64,000 bases of DNA, from NCBI GenBank assembly GCA_017427885.1, contig JAFRRW010000011.1, forward strand, positions 525,008 through 589,007. Direction: 5' to 3'. A program made the translations under genes and the position numbers. The DNA comes from Bacteroidales bacterium (GTDB lineage: Bacteria > Bacteroidota > Bacteroidia > Bacteroidales > UBA932). Under the pieces are notes generated by a model. That model saw only the letters and a program-made list of their open reading frames with translations, did not search any database and had not been told where the DNA came from. Of this stretch, positions 1 to 8,540 are shown piece after piece (position 1 is the stretch's first letter; each line of letters opens with the position of its first letter).

Positions 1-125
1 CAGGAACCGTCGGCGCTGGCCCCTCTGCTGACGATGACATTGGTGCAGGCGCCGGCTTCAGGCTGGCCGGCAAGTACCGCAACCGCTATGGCCAGGGAGC
101 CGAGTATGGCGTGGATGCTTCTCAT
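1..125 (-). CDS. C69-family peptidase (dipeptidase), N-terminal fragment
   Basis: Only the first 41 codons lie in the window; the gene runs off the left edge. The reading starts with MRSIHAILGSLAIAVAVLAG, a typical export signal, and continues to Cys27 in the context ACTNVIVSRGASADGS. In C69 (PepD-like) dipeptidases a cysteine in exactly this CTN...GAS.DGS context becomes the N-terminal nucleophile after the leader is removed. The start is fixed by a divergent promoter at 179-186 and by the signal peptide. Function beyond peptidase family is inference because the catalytic body is not visible. Confidence 0.75.
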   Translation of the reverse strand, partial: MRSIHAILGSLAIAVAVLAGQPEAGACTNVIVSRGASADGS

Positions 126-127
126 TT

Positions 128-158
128 TTTGTTCTTTATCTTTTATTGACTAATTTTG
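128..158 (+). promoter_or_regulatory. Bacteroidota promoter for the exported protein-pheS pair
   Basis: TTTG at 128-131 is followed after exactly 19 bases by TAATTTTG at 151-158, a full match to the Bacteroidota TTTG-N19-TAnnTTTG pattern. The predicted transcript start near 165 lies downstream of the in-frame ATG at 156, so the ATG at 186 is the better start for the first gene. It overlaps the region serving the divergent minus-strand peptidase. Confidence 0.7.
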
Positions 159-178
159 CCTTGTTTGTATGCAAATGA

Positions 179-186
179 CAAAGTTA
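179..186 (-). promoter_or_regulatory. -7 element for the C69 peptidase
   Basis: The plus-strand bases CAAAGTTA read TAACTTTG on the minus strand, matching TAnnTTTG, about 54 bases before the peptidase ATG. I see no clear TTTG partner at the right distance, so the assignment rests on one box and position. Confidence 0.45.
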
Positions 187-623
187 TGAAAAAATTTCTG
201 AGTCTCGCGGTCTTTTCGCTTGTTCTGTGTTCTGCTGCCCTCGCCCAGCAGCAGGAACTCACTCCCGAGGAGCAGGAAAAGAAGATGAACGAGTTTATCC
301 AGAAGAAGGTGGAGAGGTTGGAGAGTACGCTCAAGCTGGAATATTGGCAGGTTTTCTACGTTGATTCCATATTCAACCACGACTATGTGGCGATGACCGA
401 AGAGGCGGAGTCCCTCAAGAAGGACAAGGTGTCCAATACTGACATCTACATCGCGGCCCAGGACAAGTGGGCGGACCGGATCGACGCCTCCCTCCGCAAG
501 GTGCTGAATGACGAGCAGTGGGAGAAATATATGAAGAGCGGAGCCCGTAAGGAGGCCTTGCTCAGGGAAAAGAGGAAACAGAAGGCCGAAAAGGCAGGAA
601 AGGAACTAAAGAATACAGACTAA
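186..623 (+). CDS. Small exported, charged helical protein of unknown function
   Basis: The 145-residue product starts with a signal peptide (MKKFLSLAVFSLVLCSAALA, cut near residue 20). The rest is short, highly charged and probably all helical, with many Glu/Lys runs, a central aromatic patch (EYWQVFYVDSIF, about residues 48-59) and a basic tail rich in Lys/Arg. An upstream in-frame ATG at 156 exists but lies between the promoter box and the expected transcript start, so 186 is chosen. It ends one base before pheS and must be co-transcribed with it. I do not recognise a family; a periplasmic chaperone-like or heavy-metal-sensing helical protein is possible but unsupported. Confidence 0.8.
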   Translation: MKKFLSLAVFSLVLCSAALAQQQELTPEEQEKKMNEFIQKKVERLESTLKLEYWQVFYVDSIFNHDYVAMTEEAESLKKDKVSNTDIYIAAQDKWADRIDASLRKVLNDEQWEKYMKSGARKEALLREKRKQKAEKAGKELKNTD

Positions 624-624
624 A

Positions 625-1665
625 ATGACCAGAGAAGAAATTGAGAGATTGCTTTCGGGCCTCGGTGAACTGAGGTGCAAGACGGAAAAGGAAGTGGAAG
701 AGGCCAGGGTGAGGCTTCTTGGAAAAAAGGGAGAGATAACCAGGCTGTTCGAGGAGTTCCGTACGGTGGCCCCGGAGATGAAAAGGGAATTCGGTCGCAG
801 CCTTAACGAGCTCAAGCAGGCCGCGATGGCCAGGATAGAGGAATTGAAGTCTTCGGTCGCCACTTCTTCCGAGGGAGGAAAGGACGACAAGACCGACCTC
901 ACGATGCCCGGAGAGCCCTTGTCCCTCGGTTCCCGCCATCCGGTGTCGATAGTCCGCCAGGAAATCGTGGACATCTTCCGTAAATTCGGTTACGATGTGG
1001 CCGAAGGTCCGGAGATCGAGGATGACTACCACGTTTTCGAGGCCCTCAATTTCCCTCCCAACCATCCCGCGAGGGATATGCAGGACACTTTCTTCGTGTC
1101 AGCAGGGCATCTCAATCCCCTTCTTCTCAGGACTCACACGTCCAGTATCCAGGTCCGTACGATGGAGACACAGAAACCTCCCATCAGGGTTATCTGCCCC
1201 GGCAGGGTATTCCGCAACGAGGCCATCAGCGCCCGCGCCCACTGCATCTTCCATCAGGTAGAGGGCCTGTACATCGATGAGAACGTGACTTTCGCCGACC
1301 TCAAGCAGGCGATCCTCCTTTTCGCCCGAGAAATGTTCGGCGCCGATGCCAAGATCAGGATGCGTCCGAGTTATTTCCCCTTCACCGAACCTTCTTCCGA
1401 GGTTGACGTGAGTTGCAACATCTGCCACGGAAAGGGTTGCAACATTTGCAAGGGCACCGGCTGGCTGGAGATAATGGGTTGCGGAATGGTCGATCCCAAC
1501 GTATTGGAAGCCAGCGGGATAGATTCCAAGAAATACAGCGGCTTCGCCTTCGGTATGGGAATAGAGCGCATAGCGATGCTCAAGTGGCAGGTGAACGACC
1601 TGCGCCATTACTTCGAGAACGACCTCCGTTTCCTCAGCGAATTCAGCACCGCCACCGAAGTTTAG
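625..1665 (+). CDS. pheS: Phenylalanyl-tRNA synthetase alpha subunit
   Basis: The 346-residue protein charges tRNA-Phe as the catalytic alpha subunit of the alpha2-beta2 class II enzyme. The first ~90 residues are a charged coiled-coil arm that contacts tRNA. The catalytic core shows class II motif 2 around residue 190 (RVICPGRVFRNE) and motif 3 near residue 312 (GFAFGMGIERIAM). A cysteine-rich stretch near residue 263 (CNICHGKGCNICKGTGW) precedes the conserved EIMGCGMVDPNVL; this insertion occurs in many PheS proteins. Length is normal for the family. The beta subunit gene pheT is not next to it, which is common in Bacteroidota. Its start is one base after the preceding stop. Confidence 0.97.
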   Translation: MTREEIERLLSGLGELRCKTEKEVEEARVRLLGKKGEITRLFEEFRTVAPEMKREFGRSLNELKQAAMARIEELKSSVATSSEGGKDDKTDLTMPGEPLSLGSRHPVSIVRQEIVDIFRKFGYDVAEGPEIEDDYHVFEALNFPPNHPARDMQDTFFVSAGHLNPLLLRTHTSSIQVRTMETQKPPIRVICPGRVFRNEAISARAHCIFHQVEGLYIDENVTFADLKQAILLFAREMFGADAKIRMRPSYFPFTEPSSEVDVSCNICHGKGCNICKGTGWLEIMGCGMVDPNVLEASGIDSKKYSGFAFGMGIERIAMLKWQVNDLRHYFENDLRFLSEFSTATEV

Positions 1666-1726
1666 GACTTCCTGCCGGAATCCCGGCAAAACACATATAA
1701 TATATAAGGAATAGTCACAAAAGGAT

Positions 1727-3127
1727 ATGAGTTTCCCTGTGTTGTTCCAAATCCTCGCCTTGGTGCTGCCTCAGGTCTTTACCGACCATATGGTACTGCA
1801 GCAGGGCAGGGCCGTGCCCGTGTGGGGTGAAGCCTCCCCTAAAGAACAGATAGTCGTGTCCCTCCTCCCTGAGGCGGGTGGCGCGGCAGTTACCTCAGTC
1901 AAGGTCAGGGCCGACAGGCAGGGTGCCTGGCGTGTCGAACTGCCTGCAGGATGTGCGGACGGTACCACCTATGTCCTGGAGGTCAAGGGAAAAAAAGAAA
2001 CCCTGCGGTTTTCAGACGTAGTGTACGGAGAGGTCTGGCTGTGCTCCGGCCAGTCGAACATGGCCTATGAAATGCGCCGTACCTGGCAGGCGCCTCCGCA
2101 AAAGGGCGAAGACCTTGCCTCGGCGGAACTTGAAAAACCCGCCAACCCGAAGATCAGGGTCTTTCTGAGCGGCCGTCCAGTGCACGAAGAGGGGGCGACA
2201 GGAGGATCCTGGAAGGTGGCGGACGGCGAATCCTTGGCACCGGTGTCTGCGGCCGGATATTTCTTCATCAAGGCTGTCTCTGAGACGCTCGGAGTACCGG
2301 TAGGTCTGATTTCCGCCGCCGTCGGAGGTTCTTCCATCGAACGATGGATGCCTGGCGGCGACCTCGGAACGAGTATGGTCGAGCCCTTGATGCCTTTCGC
2401 AGTCGCAGGATTCCTTTGGTACCAGGGCGAGAACGACCTTGCATACCGTAACGGCCATTATCTCGAAGATTATGTGACGCTTACGTCTTTCTGGCGAAAC
2501 GGCTTCGAATCGCCCGACGCTCCGTTCTATTCCGTGATGCTTTGCCCGCATACCTTCTCCGACCGGATGCACCGCCAGTCCAAGGTCACGGCAGAAGCCC
2601 TGCCGCTGTTCTGGCAGACCCAACTCCGTACGGAACAGGCCGTTCCCAACAGCGCTGTCATTTTCATCCCCGACCTCGTGGACGACATTGAAGACATACA
2701 CCCCTCCTATAAATGGGAGATCGGACGGCGCCTGGCCCGCCTCGCGCTGGTGCGCACCTACGGCATCGCAGAAATCGGCGAACCCATCGGACCCCGTGCG
2801 GAATCGCTCTGCGTAGAGCCGGATCCGGAAAATGCCGGAGGACAGCGCCTGGTGGTCCGTTTCAGCCACTGCGGTACAGGACTGAAGGGACGCAGCAACT
2901 CCAACGAGCCGCACACCATCGCCCGGCTCAAGTGGTTTGAGATCGCGGGTGCCGACGGAATCTGGCACCCCGCATTTGCGGACATCGTGGGCAAAGACGA
3001 GGTCGCCGTGTACAGTCAGGAAGTCCCGGAGCCCAGGGCGGTGCGTTTCGCCTGGCACGAGGTCGCGCAGCCCAACCTCTTCAATGACGCCGGCCTTCCG
3101 GCCTACCCGTTTTCAATGTCCAGATAA
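1727..3127 (+). CDS. Exported sialate O-acetylesterase (SGNH fold)
   Basis: The 466-residue protein resembles 9-O-acetylesterases that remove acetyl groups from sialic acids and other sugars so that glycosidases can act. After a short hydrophobic leader comes the typical LPQVFTDHMVLQQG opening, then the nucleophile motif CSGQSNM with Ser near residue 110, the block WYQGEND near residue 228, and the DIEDIHP motif with the catalytic His near residue 325. It opens the plus-strand sugar locus that continues through GH172, DUF6786 and a permease. A small GC hairpin (1674-1687) lies between pheS and this gene but lacks a T-run. The substrate may be acetylated xylan or another acetylated sugar; the family name alone does not decide it. 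Confidence 0.88.
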   Translation: MSFPVLFQILALVLPQVFTDHMVLQQGRAVPVWGEASPKEQIVVSLLPEAGGAAVTSVKVRADRQGAWRVELPAGCADGTTYVLEVKGKKETLRFSDVVYGEVWLCSGQSNMAYEMRRTWQAPPQKGEDLASAELEKPANPKIRVFLSGRPVHEEGATGGSWKVADGESLAPVSAAGYFFIKAVSETLGVPVGLISAAVGGSSIERWMPGGDLGTSMVEPLMPFAVAGFLWYQGENDLAYRNGHYLEDYVTLTSFWRNGFESPDAPFYSVMLCPHTFSDRMHRQSKVTAEALPLFWQTQLRTEQAVPNSAVIFIPDLVDDIEDIHPSYKWEIGRRLARLALVRTYGIAEIGEPIGPRAESLCVEPDPENAGGQRLVVRFSHCGTGLKGRSNSNEPHTIARLKWFEIAGADGIWHPAFADIVGKDEVAVYSQEVPEPRAVRFAWHEVAQPNLFNDAGLPAYPFSMSR

Positions 3128-3157
3128 TGAATCCTTGAATATATAATGATTGACCAG

Positions 3158-4318
3158 ATGAAAAGAAGTCTCATTCTTTTAGCGGTTGCCATATTTTCGG
3201 TGGCTCCACTTTCGAACGCCCAGAAATTCAACGGCCTTGACATGAACCTCGGCAACCTCAGCCGGCTGTCCAATGCTGAGACCCGCTCCATTTCTCCCGA
3301 GAACTTCACTGGGGAAAAAGGCAAGGGGGGAATGGCGAAGCCGGAACTTCCTCCGACCAGGAACGTGAACAACGCCTCCCGGGCTGCCAGGGACCTTGGC
3401 GAGACCTGGAAGGTCAACCCTTTCATAACGATCGACTCCGGCGAGACCGTGACGATCGCCGAGATGGAGGGCCCCGGAGCCATCCAGCACATCTGGATGA
3501 CGCCTACCGGTGTCTGGAGGTGGACAATAATCCGCATTTATTGGGACGATGAGCCGACTCCCTCCGTGGAATGCCCCATAGCCGACTTCTTCTGTATGGG
3601 ATGGAACGAGTACGCGCCTCTTGTCTCCCTTCCTGTCTGCGTGAATCCCGGAAGCGCCTTCAACTGCTACTGGCAGATGCCTTTCCGCAAGAAGTGCAGG
3701 ATCACAATGGAGAACGTGAACGACAAGGACCCGATGAACCTCTACTACCAGATTGACTATACCCTTACAGAAGTCCCGGATGACGCCGCCTATTTCCACG
3801 CCCAGTTCCGCAGGACTCCGTACAATGAGACTTCGGACTTCACCCTCATTGACGGAATCAAGGGCCAGGGCCAGTACGTGGGCGTTTACGTCGCTCTCGG
3901 CGTGCATAACAACGGCTGGTGGGGAGAAGGGGAAATAAAGTTCTTCATCGATGACGACAAGCAGTATCCGACCATCTGCGGGACCGGTACCGAGGACTAT
4001 TTCTGCGGTTCTTACAATTTTGACCGCGGAGGCCGATTCACGGAGTTCTGTACCCCTTACGCAGGCCTTTGCCAGGTGATCCGGCCGGACGGGACCTACC
4101 GTTCCCAGGAGAGATTCGGCCTCTACCGCTGGCACATTATGGATCCGGTCCGGTTCAGGAAGAATTTGAAAATCACCCTCCAGGACCTCGGCTGGCATCA
4201 CGATGGACGCTACCTTCCCCAGCATTCGGACATTTCCGCAACGGTTTTCTGGTATCAGTCGGAGCCGCACGCCAAATTCCCCGCCTTCCCTTCCTGGCGT
4301 GAACTCGAAGTGAACTGA
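3158..4318 (+). CDS. DUF2961 / GH172-family glycosidase, exported
   Basis: The 386-residue product starts with a clear signal peptide (MKRSLILLAVAIFSVAPLSNAQ); an in-frame ATG at 3146 is possible but puts charged residues before it. The body carries the DUF2961 hallmarks, including EGPGAIQHIWMT near residue 105 and CGTGTEDYFCGSYNF near residue 275. DUF2961 defines GH172, whose studied members act on alpha-D-fructofuranosyl and D-arabinofuranosyl linkages; the conserved acidic residue in GTEDYF is in the catalytic region of that family. It lies 2 bases before the DUF6786 lipoprotein, so the two are co-translated. A role in releasing furanose sugars fits the nearby permease and ribulokinase, but the linkage is inference. 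Confidence 0.9.
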   Translation: MKRSLILLAVAIFSVAPLSNAQKFNGLDMNLGNLSRLSNAETRSISPENFTGEKGKGGMAKPELPPTRNVNNASRAARDLGETWKVNPFITIDSGETVTIAEMEGPGAIQHIWMTPTGVWRWTIIRIYWDDEPTPSVECPIADFFCMGWNEYAPLVSLPVCVNPGSAFNCYWQMPFRKKCRITMENVNDKDPMNLYYQIDYTLTEVPDDAAYFHAQFRRTPYNETSDFTLIDGIKGQGQYVGVYVALGVHNNGWWGEGEIKFFIDDDKQYPTICGTGTEDYFCGSYNFDRGGRFTEFCTPYAGLCQVIRPDGTYRSQERFGLYRWHIMDPVRFRKNLKITLQDLGWHHDGRYLPQHSDISATVFWYQSEPHAKFPAFPSWRELEVN

Positions 4319-4320
4319 TC

Positions 4321-5532
4321 ATGAGAAGAATTATTTCATCAATCACCCTCGCCGCGGCCGTTCTGGCCTTGCTCCCGGGTTGCAAAAAAGATTATAAGAT
4401 GGGAACTTACGGATATGATGCCGCCTATTTCGCAAAGCACGGCATAGGGACGGTCGAACTGGTGAACGGCCGCTCGAAGGTGATGGTTATCCCGGCCTGG
4501 CAGGGCAGGGTGCAGACCTCCACCACGGACGGAGACGCCGGAACGAGTTTCGGCTGGACAAACTACCGTTTCATCGATTCCGGGGAGGTGAGCCCCCAGT
4601 TCAATCCTTTCGGAGGGGAGGAGCGCTTCTGGATAGGGCCGGAAGGAGGGCCGTTCTCCTGGTATTTCAAGAAAGGGGACGAACAGGTGTATGCCAACTG
4701 GAAAGTTCCTTATTATATCGACACCGATGCCTATGACGTTATTGAACAGACGCCCTCTAAAGTGGTGTTGGTCAAGGAGTTCGACGCCGTCAACGCTTCG
4801 GACTGCCATTTCCGCATAGGCGTCCGCCGCACCGTATCCCTAGTGGCAGAAAGAGAATTGCGCGAATTACTGGGAATCGATATTCCCGGAGACCTCAAGT
4901 GCCTGGCATACAAGACGGAGAACACCCTTGTGAACAGGGGGGACAACCCTTGGACCAAGGAAACGGGCCTGCCTTCGGTATGGCTTCTCGGATCTTTCAA
5001 CCCCACCCCCACCACGACGGTGTTCATCCCCTGCAACAAGGATTTCGAGGGCAGGAAAATAAATGACGAATATTTCGGGAAGGTCCCCCCGGACAGGCTG
5101 GTATATGACGACGGGATGTTCTATTTCAAGATAGACGGGGAGTACCGTTCCAAGATCGGCCTTCCCGCCGGGAGCGCAAAGGATATCTGCGGCAGTTACG
5201 ATTCAGCCCAGGGTGTTCTCAACATACTGAAATACACCGTTCCCGAAGGGGATGTCGATTATGTAAACGGTCAGTGGGGGCCCCAGGAGAATCCCTTCGG
5301 CGGCGATGTCATCAACTCCTACAACGACGGACCCACCGAAACGGGAACCGTAATGGGCCCGTTCTACGAGATCGAGACCTCCTCCCCCGGAGCTGCCCTC
5401 GCTCCAGGTGAAAGCCTCACCCACGTACAATACACCATACACATCCAGGGAAACCCCGGACTCCTGTCCCCGATTGCCGAAAAAGTGTTCGGCGTGAGCC
5501 TGGACAAGGTTGCAGGAATTTTCGCGAAATAA
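4321..5532 (+). CDS. DUF6786 family lipoprotein
   Basis: The 403-residue product has a lipoprotein signal ending LALLPGC with Cys21, so it should be anchored in the outer membrane or periplasm. The body matches the DUF6786 pattern common in Bacteroidota, with AWQGRVQTST near residue 61, FNPFGGEERFWIGPEGG near residue 97 and ENPFGGDVINSYNDGP near residue 321. The fold is probably a mutarotase-like beta sandwich, judged from its many aromatic glycine-rich turns; that is inference. It sits between GH172 and a fucose-type permease with gaps of 2 and 3 bases, so it is part of the same sugar operon. No enzymatic activity is established for the family as far as I know. Confidence 0.85.
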   Translation: MRRIISSITLAAAVLALLPGCKKDYKMGTYGYDAAYFAKHGIGTVELVNGRSKVMVIPAWQGRVQTSTTDGDAGTSFGWTNYRFIDSGEVSPQFNPFGGEERFWIGPEGGPFSWYFKKGDEQVYANWKVPYYIDTDAYDVIEQTPSKVVLVKEFDAVNASDCHFRIGVRRTVSLVAERELRELLGIDIPGDLKCLAYKTENTLVNRGDNPWTKETGLPSVWLLGSFNPTPTTTVFIPCNKDFEGRKINDEYFGKVPPDRLVYDDGMFYFKIDGEYRSKIGLPAGSAKDICGSYDSAQGVLNILKYTVPEGDVDYVNGQWGPQENPFGGDVINSYNDGPTETGTVMGPFYEIETSSPGAALAPGESLTHVQYTIHIQGNPGLLSPIAEKVFGVSLDKVAGIFAK

Positions 5533-5535
5533 TTT

Positions 5536-6981
5536 ATGGCAGAGAAATCCAAACTCGTCCCCAAGGGTATCGTGTGGCCGTTCGCGCTGCTCACGGTGCT
5601 CTTTTTCGCTTGGGCTGTGCCCAACAACCTGACGGACACTATGCTGGCCGCCTTCAAGAGGATAATGAGCCTGTCGGATTCCAAGACGGCCTGGATACAG
5701 GTGGTCTGCTACTTGCTCGGATACGGCTGCTTCGCCATACCAGGGGCCATCTTCATCAAGCGGTACAGTTACAAGTCCGGCGTAATGCTGGGCCTGAGCC
5801 TGTACGCCCTGGGAACCTTCCTGTTCTATCCCGCCTCCAAGGTGGCCGTCGGCAACAACGCGGTGGGATATATCCTGTTCCTGTTCGCCATCCTGGTGCT
5901 GTTCGCCGGCCTTTCCATCCTGGAGACCTCGACTAACTCCTACGTGCTGGCCCTCGGGCCCGAGGACACCGCCACGCGGCGTCTCAACTTCGCCCAGTCG
6001 TTCAATCCCTTCGGCGCGATAACCGGCGTGGTCATCTCCCAGATATTCATACTGTCGCAACTCAACACGATGACTGCCTCGCAGAGGGCTGGCCTTTCCG
6101 AGACCGAACTGGCGGCCATCCAGATGGGGGAACTCAATTCCGTCACGACCACCTATATGATCCTCGGCGCGGTGATGCTGGTCATCCTCCTCGCCATCTT
6201 TCTCACGAGGATGCCGAACCTTAAGGAAGAGGGCGGACCGATGGACCTCAAGGGTTCGTTCAGGAGGTTGGTTAAGAATAAAAACTATGTCTGGGGCGTC
6301 GTGGCGCAGTTCTTTGACATCGGCGCACAGATAGCCGTATGGTCCTACGTGATCCGTTACGCGATGCAGAACCTGCACTTCGACAGCGTGATCGCCTCGC
6401 TCGGTCCGGACGCGCCCTCCGATGCCATCATTTCCGCCCTGCGGGGCGTCGAACCCCTTGCGGCAGGATTCTACAACATCTGCGACGCGGTCGGCCTGGA
6501 CGCCCTGCTGCCCCGTACCGCCGAGCAGGCCGGAGCCACTTATTACATTATGTCCCTGGTGCTTTTCGTGCTGATGAGATTCGTGTGCACCTGGCTGATG
6601 AAGTGGTTCAATCCCAGGAAACTGCTTGCCACGATGGCCGGCCTCGGCGTCCTGTTCTGCCTGGGAACCGTGTTCGGAAGGGGACACTTCGGAGTATATT
6701 GCCTTATGTGCATCAGCGGCTGCCTCTCTCTTATGTTCCCCACCATCTACGGGCTGGGAGTGAACGGGCTTGGTGAAGACACAAAACTGGGAGGTTCCGG
6801 AATGGTGATGGCCATCGCCGGCGCCAGCGTGCTCACGCAGATAGAAGGCATACTTTCAGACCAGTCCGGCAGTATAGCGGTAGCCTATATGGTCCCCGCC
6901 ATTGCATTCGCCATCATCCTTTATTATGCAGCCGTATTCTGCCGGAGGCAGGAGAAGGTAAAGCTGTTATCGCAGGACTAA
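5536..6981 (+). CDS. Major facilitator sugar permease, FucP-like
   Basis: The 481-residue protein has twelve predicted membrane segments and opens with FAWAVPNNLTD, the first-helix signature of the FucP branch (L-fucose, glucose/galactose proton symporters). A proton-coupled uptake of a free monosaccharide across the inner membrane is the expected role. A hydrophilic linker near residues 225-250 separates the two halves, and a second non-helical stretch near 285-330 is longer than in E. coli FucP. It follows the DUF6786 gene by 3 bases. Its TAA stop overlaps the TAG stop of the convergent ribulokinase (bases ctaa). Substrate could be arabinose, fructose or fucose; the kinase next door makes a pentose attractive. 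Confidence 0.9.
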   Translation: MAEKSKLVPKGIVWPFALLTVLFFAWAVPNNLTDTMLAAFKRIMSLSDSKTAWIQVVCYLLGYGCFAIPGAIFIKRYSYKSGVMLGLSLYALGTFLFYPASKVAVGNNAVGYILFLFAILVLFAGLSILETSTNSYVLALGPEDTATRRLNFAQSFNPFGAITGVVISQIFILSQLNTMTASQRAGLSETELAAIQMGELNSVTTTYMILGAVMLVILLAIFLTRMPNLKEEGGPMDLKGSFRRLVKNKNYVWGVVAQFFDIGAQIAVWSYVIRYAMQNLHFDSVIASLGPDAPSDAIISALRGVEPLAAGFYNICDAVGLDALLPRTAEQAGATYYIMSLVLFVLMRFVCTWLMKWFNPRKLLATMAGLGVLFCLGTVFGRGHFGVYCLMCISGCLSLMFPTIYGLGVNGLGEDTKLGGSGMVMAIAGASVLTQIEGILSDQSGSIAVAYMVPAIAFAIILYYAAVFCRRQEKVKLLSQD

Positions 6982-8537
6982 GCCAGCGCCTTGTAGAGGG
7001 CGTAGCGCCTGTCGTAGATTCCGTGACGGGCGGCGTCCGGCTCGTACAGGGCACAGATACCAGGCGTCATATGTTTCTGTGCCGTTTCCACGTCCGGATG
7101 GATCCCGGCCGCGACGGAGGCGAACATCGCAGCTCCGAGGGCGCAGGCGTTGTCCGAATCCAGCACCTTGATGGGCATTCCGAGTACGTCCGCCATCGTC
7201 TGCATCACAAATGGCGACTTGCGCGAGATCCCGCCCACGGCGATGATTTCTTCGATGGGAACTCCTTCCTGGATAAAACGCTCATTTATGGCCCTGGAGC
7301 CGAAGGCGGTGGCTTCCACCAATGATTTGAAGACCATTCCGGGAGTCGTTCCCAGCGTCAGTCCGGAGATAAGGCCTTTCACGCGGGGGTCGGCGTCAGG
7401 GGTGCGCCTTCCGTTCATCCAGTCAAGCGAAACGGGGTCGTCCATGGTCAGAGGCAGTTTCTCCGCCTCGGCAGTGAGTTCCGGTATGCCCTTGCCGGTG
7501 AAACGGGAGAACCAGGCGTAGATGTCCCCGAAAGCCGACTGTCCGGCCTCGAAACCAATTTTTCCCGGGACCACGGAACCGTCCACCTGGCCGCATATCC
7601 CTTTCAGAAGACGGTCTCCGACCTCCTCATAGGTGGCGATGGCGATATCGCAGGTCGAGGTCCCCATAACCTTTACAAGGTTCCCGGGCGTTATGCCCGC
7701 TCCCACTGCACCGACGTGGCAGTCGATGGCTCCGACGCCCACGGCGATTCCTTCCGGAAGGCCGAGCCTTTCAGCCCATTCCCGTGTCAGCCCTCCGACT
7801 TTCCTGTCGCAGGTGACGGTGTCCCTGAAAAGATGACCCTTGAATATATCCAGTTCAGGATCGACCTCGTGCAGGAATCCTTCAGTGGGAAGACCGCCCC
7901 ATTTCGCATTCCACATCGCCTTGTGGCCGGCGATGCAGCGGCTCCTTGCCATCGTCCCGGGATCGGTGTTGCCGGTCAGGAGCCCGGCGATCCAGTCTCC
8001 GTGTTCGACCCAGGACCAGACGTCCTCCTTCAACTCCGGCGAGGATTTCAGGCAGTGCAGCATCTTGGCCCAGACCCATTCGCAGGAATAGGTCCCTCCG
8101 CTGAAAGAGGTATAGTCGGGGCAATTGGAATGGGCGACCTCGTTGATCCGGTCCGCTTCGGCGATGGCCGTGTGGTCCTTCCAGAGGATGAACATCGCGT
8201 CAGGGTTGTCCCTGTACTTGTCAAGAAGCGCCAGGGGAGTCCCCTTCCTGTCCGTCAGCACAGGTGTGGAAGCCGTGGTGTCGAAGGCCAGGCCAACTAC
8301 GTCCCGGGCGGCGTCACCGGCACCCGCAAGTGTGTTCCTGACACATTTTTCAAGGGATTCGATATAATCCAGGGGGTGCTGGCGGTACCTGCCTTCTGCG
8401 GCGTCGCTGAAGAGCTGCGCTTTCCAACGGGGATATTCCACAGTTGCAGTGGAAACCTCTTTCCCGCTGACCGCATCCACGGCCACGCAACGAACGGAAT
8501 CACTCCCGAAATCGATTCCGAGAACGATTTTTCCCAT
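6978..8537 (-). CDS. araB: Ribulokinase, FGGY family
   Basis: The 519-residue protein phosphorylates ribulose, the step after arabinose isomerisation. It begins with the ATP-binding signature VLGIDFGSDSVR and carries the AraB-type motifs LWKDHTA near residue 138, GGTYSCEWVWAKML near residue 166 and GTSTCDIAI near residue 300. FGGY C-terminal domain motifs such as AVGGISRKSPFVMQTMADVLG follow near residue 435. Length is close to the family norm of about 550. It is 3 bases downstream of an unknown membrane-anchored protein and probably shares its promoter at 9281-9288. No araA or araD is visible, so the rest of the pentose pathway must be elsewhere. Substrate specificity among ribuloses is family-based. 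Confidence 0.9.
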   Translation of the reverse strand: MGKIVLGIDFGSDSVRCVAVDAVSGKEVSTATVEYPRWKAQLFSDAAEGRYRQHPLDYIESLEKCVRNTLAGAGDAARDVVGLAFDTTASTPVLTDRKGTPLALLDKYRDNPDAMFILWKDHTAIAEADRINEVAHSNCPDYTSFSGGTYSCEWVWAKMLHCLKSSPELKEDVWSWVEHGDWIAGLLTGNTDPGTMARSRCIAGHKAMWNAKWGGLPTEGFLHEVDPELDIFKGHLFRDTVTCDRKVGGLTREWAERLGLPEGIAVGVGAIDCHVGAVGAGITPGNLVKVMGTSTCDIAIATYEEVGDRLLKGICGQVDGSVVPGKIGFEAGQSAFGDIYAWFSRFTGKGIPELTAEAEKLPLTMDDPVSLDWMNGRRTPDADPRVKGLISGLTLGTTPGMVFKSLVEATAFGSRAINERFIQEGVPIEEIIAVGGISRKSPFVMQTMADVLGMPIKVLDSDNACALGAAMFASVAAGIHPDVETAQKHMTPGICALYEPDAARHGIYDRRYALYKALA

Positions 8538-8540
8538 CTG

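Noticed and set aside
1674-1687. Terminator between pheS and the acetylesterase
   Set aside because: The GCCGG-AATC-CCGGC hairpin has no T-run; kept only as a note in the gene entry.
5203-6687. Long minus-strand frame opposite the permease gene
   Set aside because: Third-position GC bias of the plus-strand genes creates long antisense frames; the peptide is Gly/His/Glu-rich with no fold.
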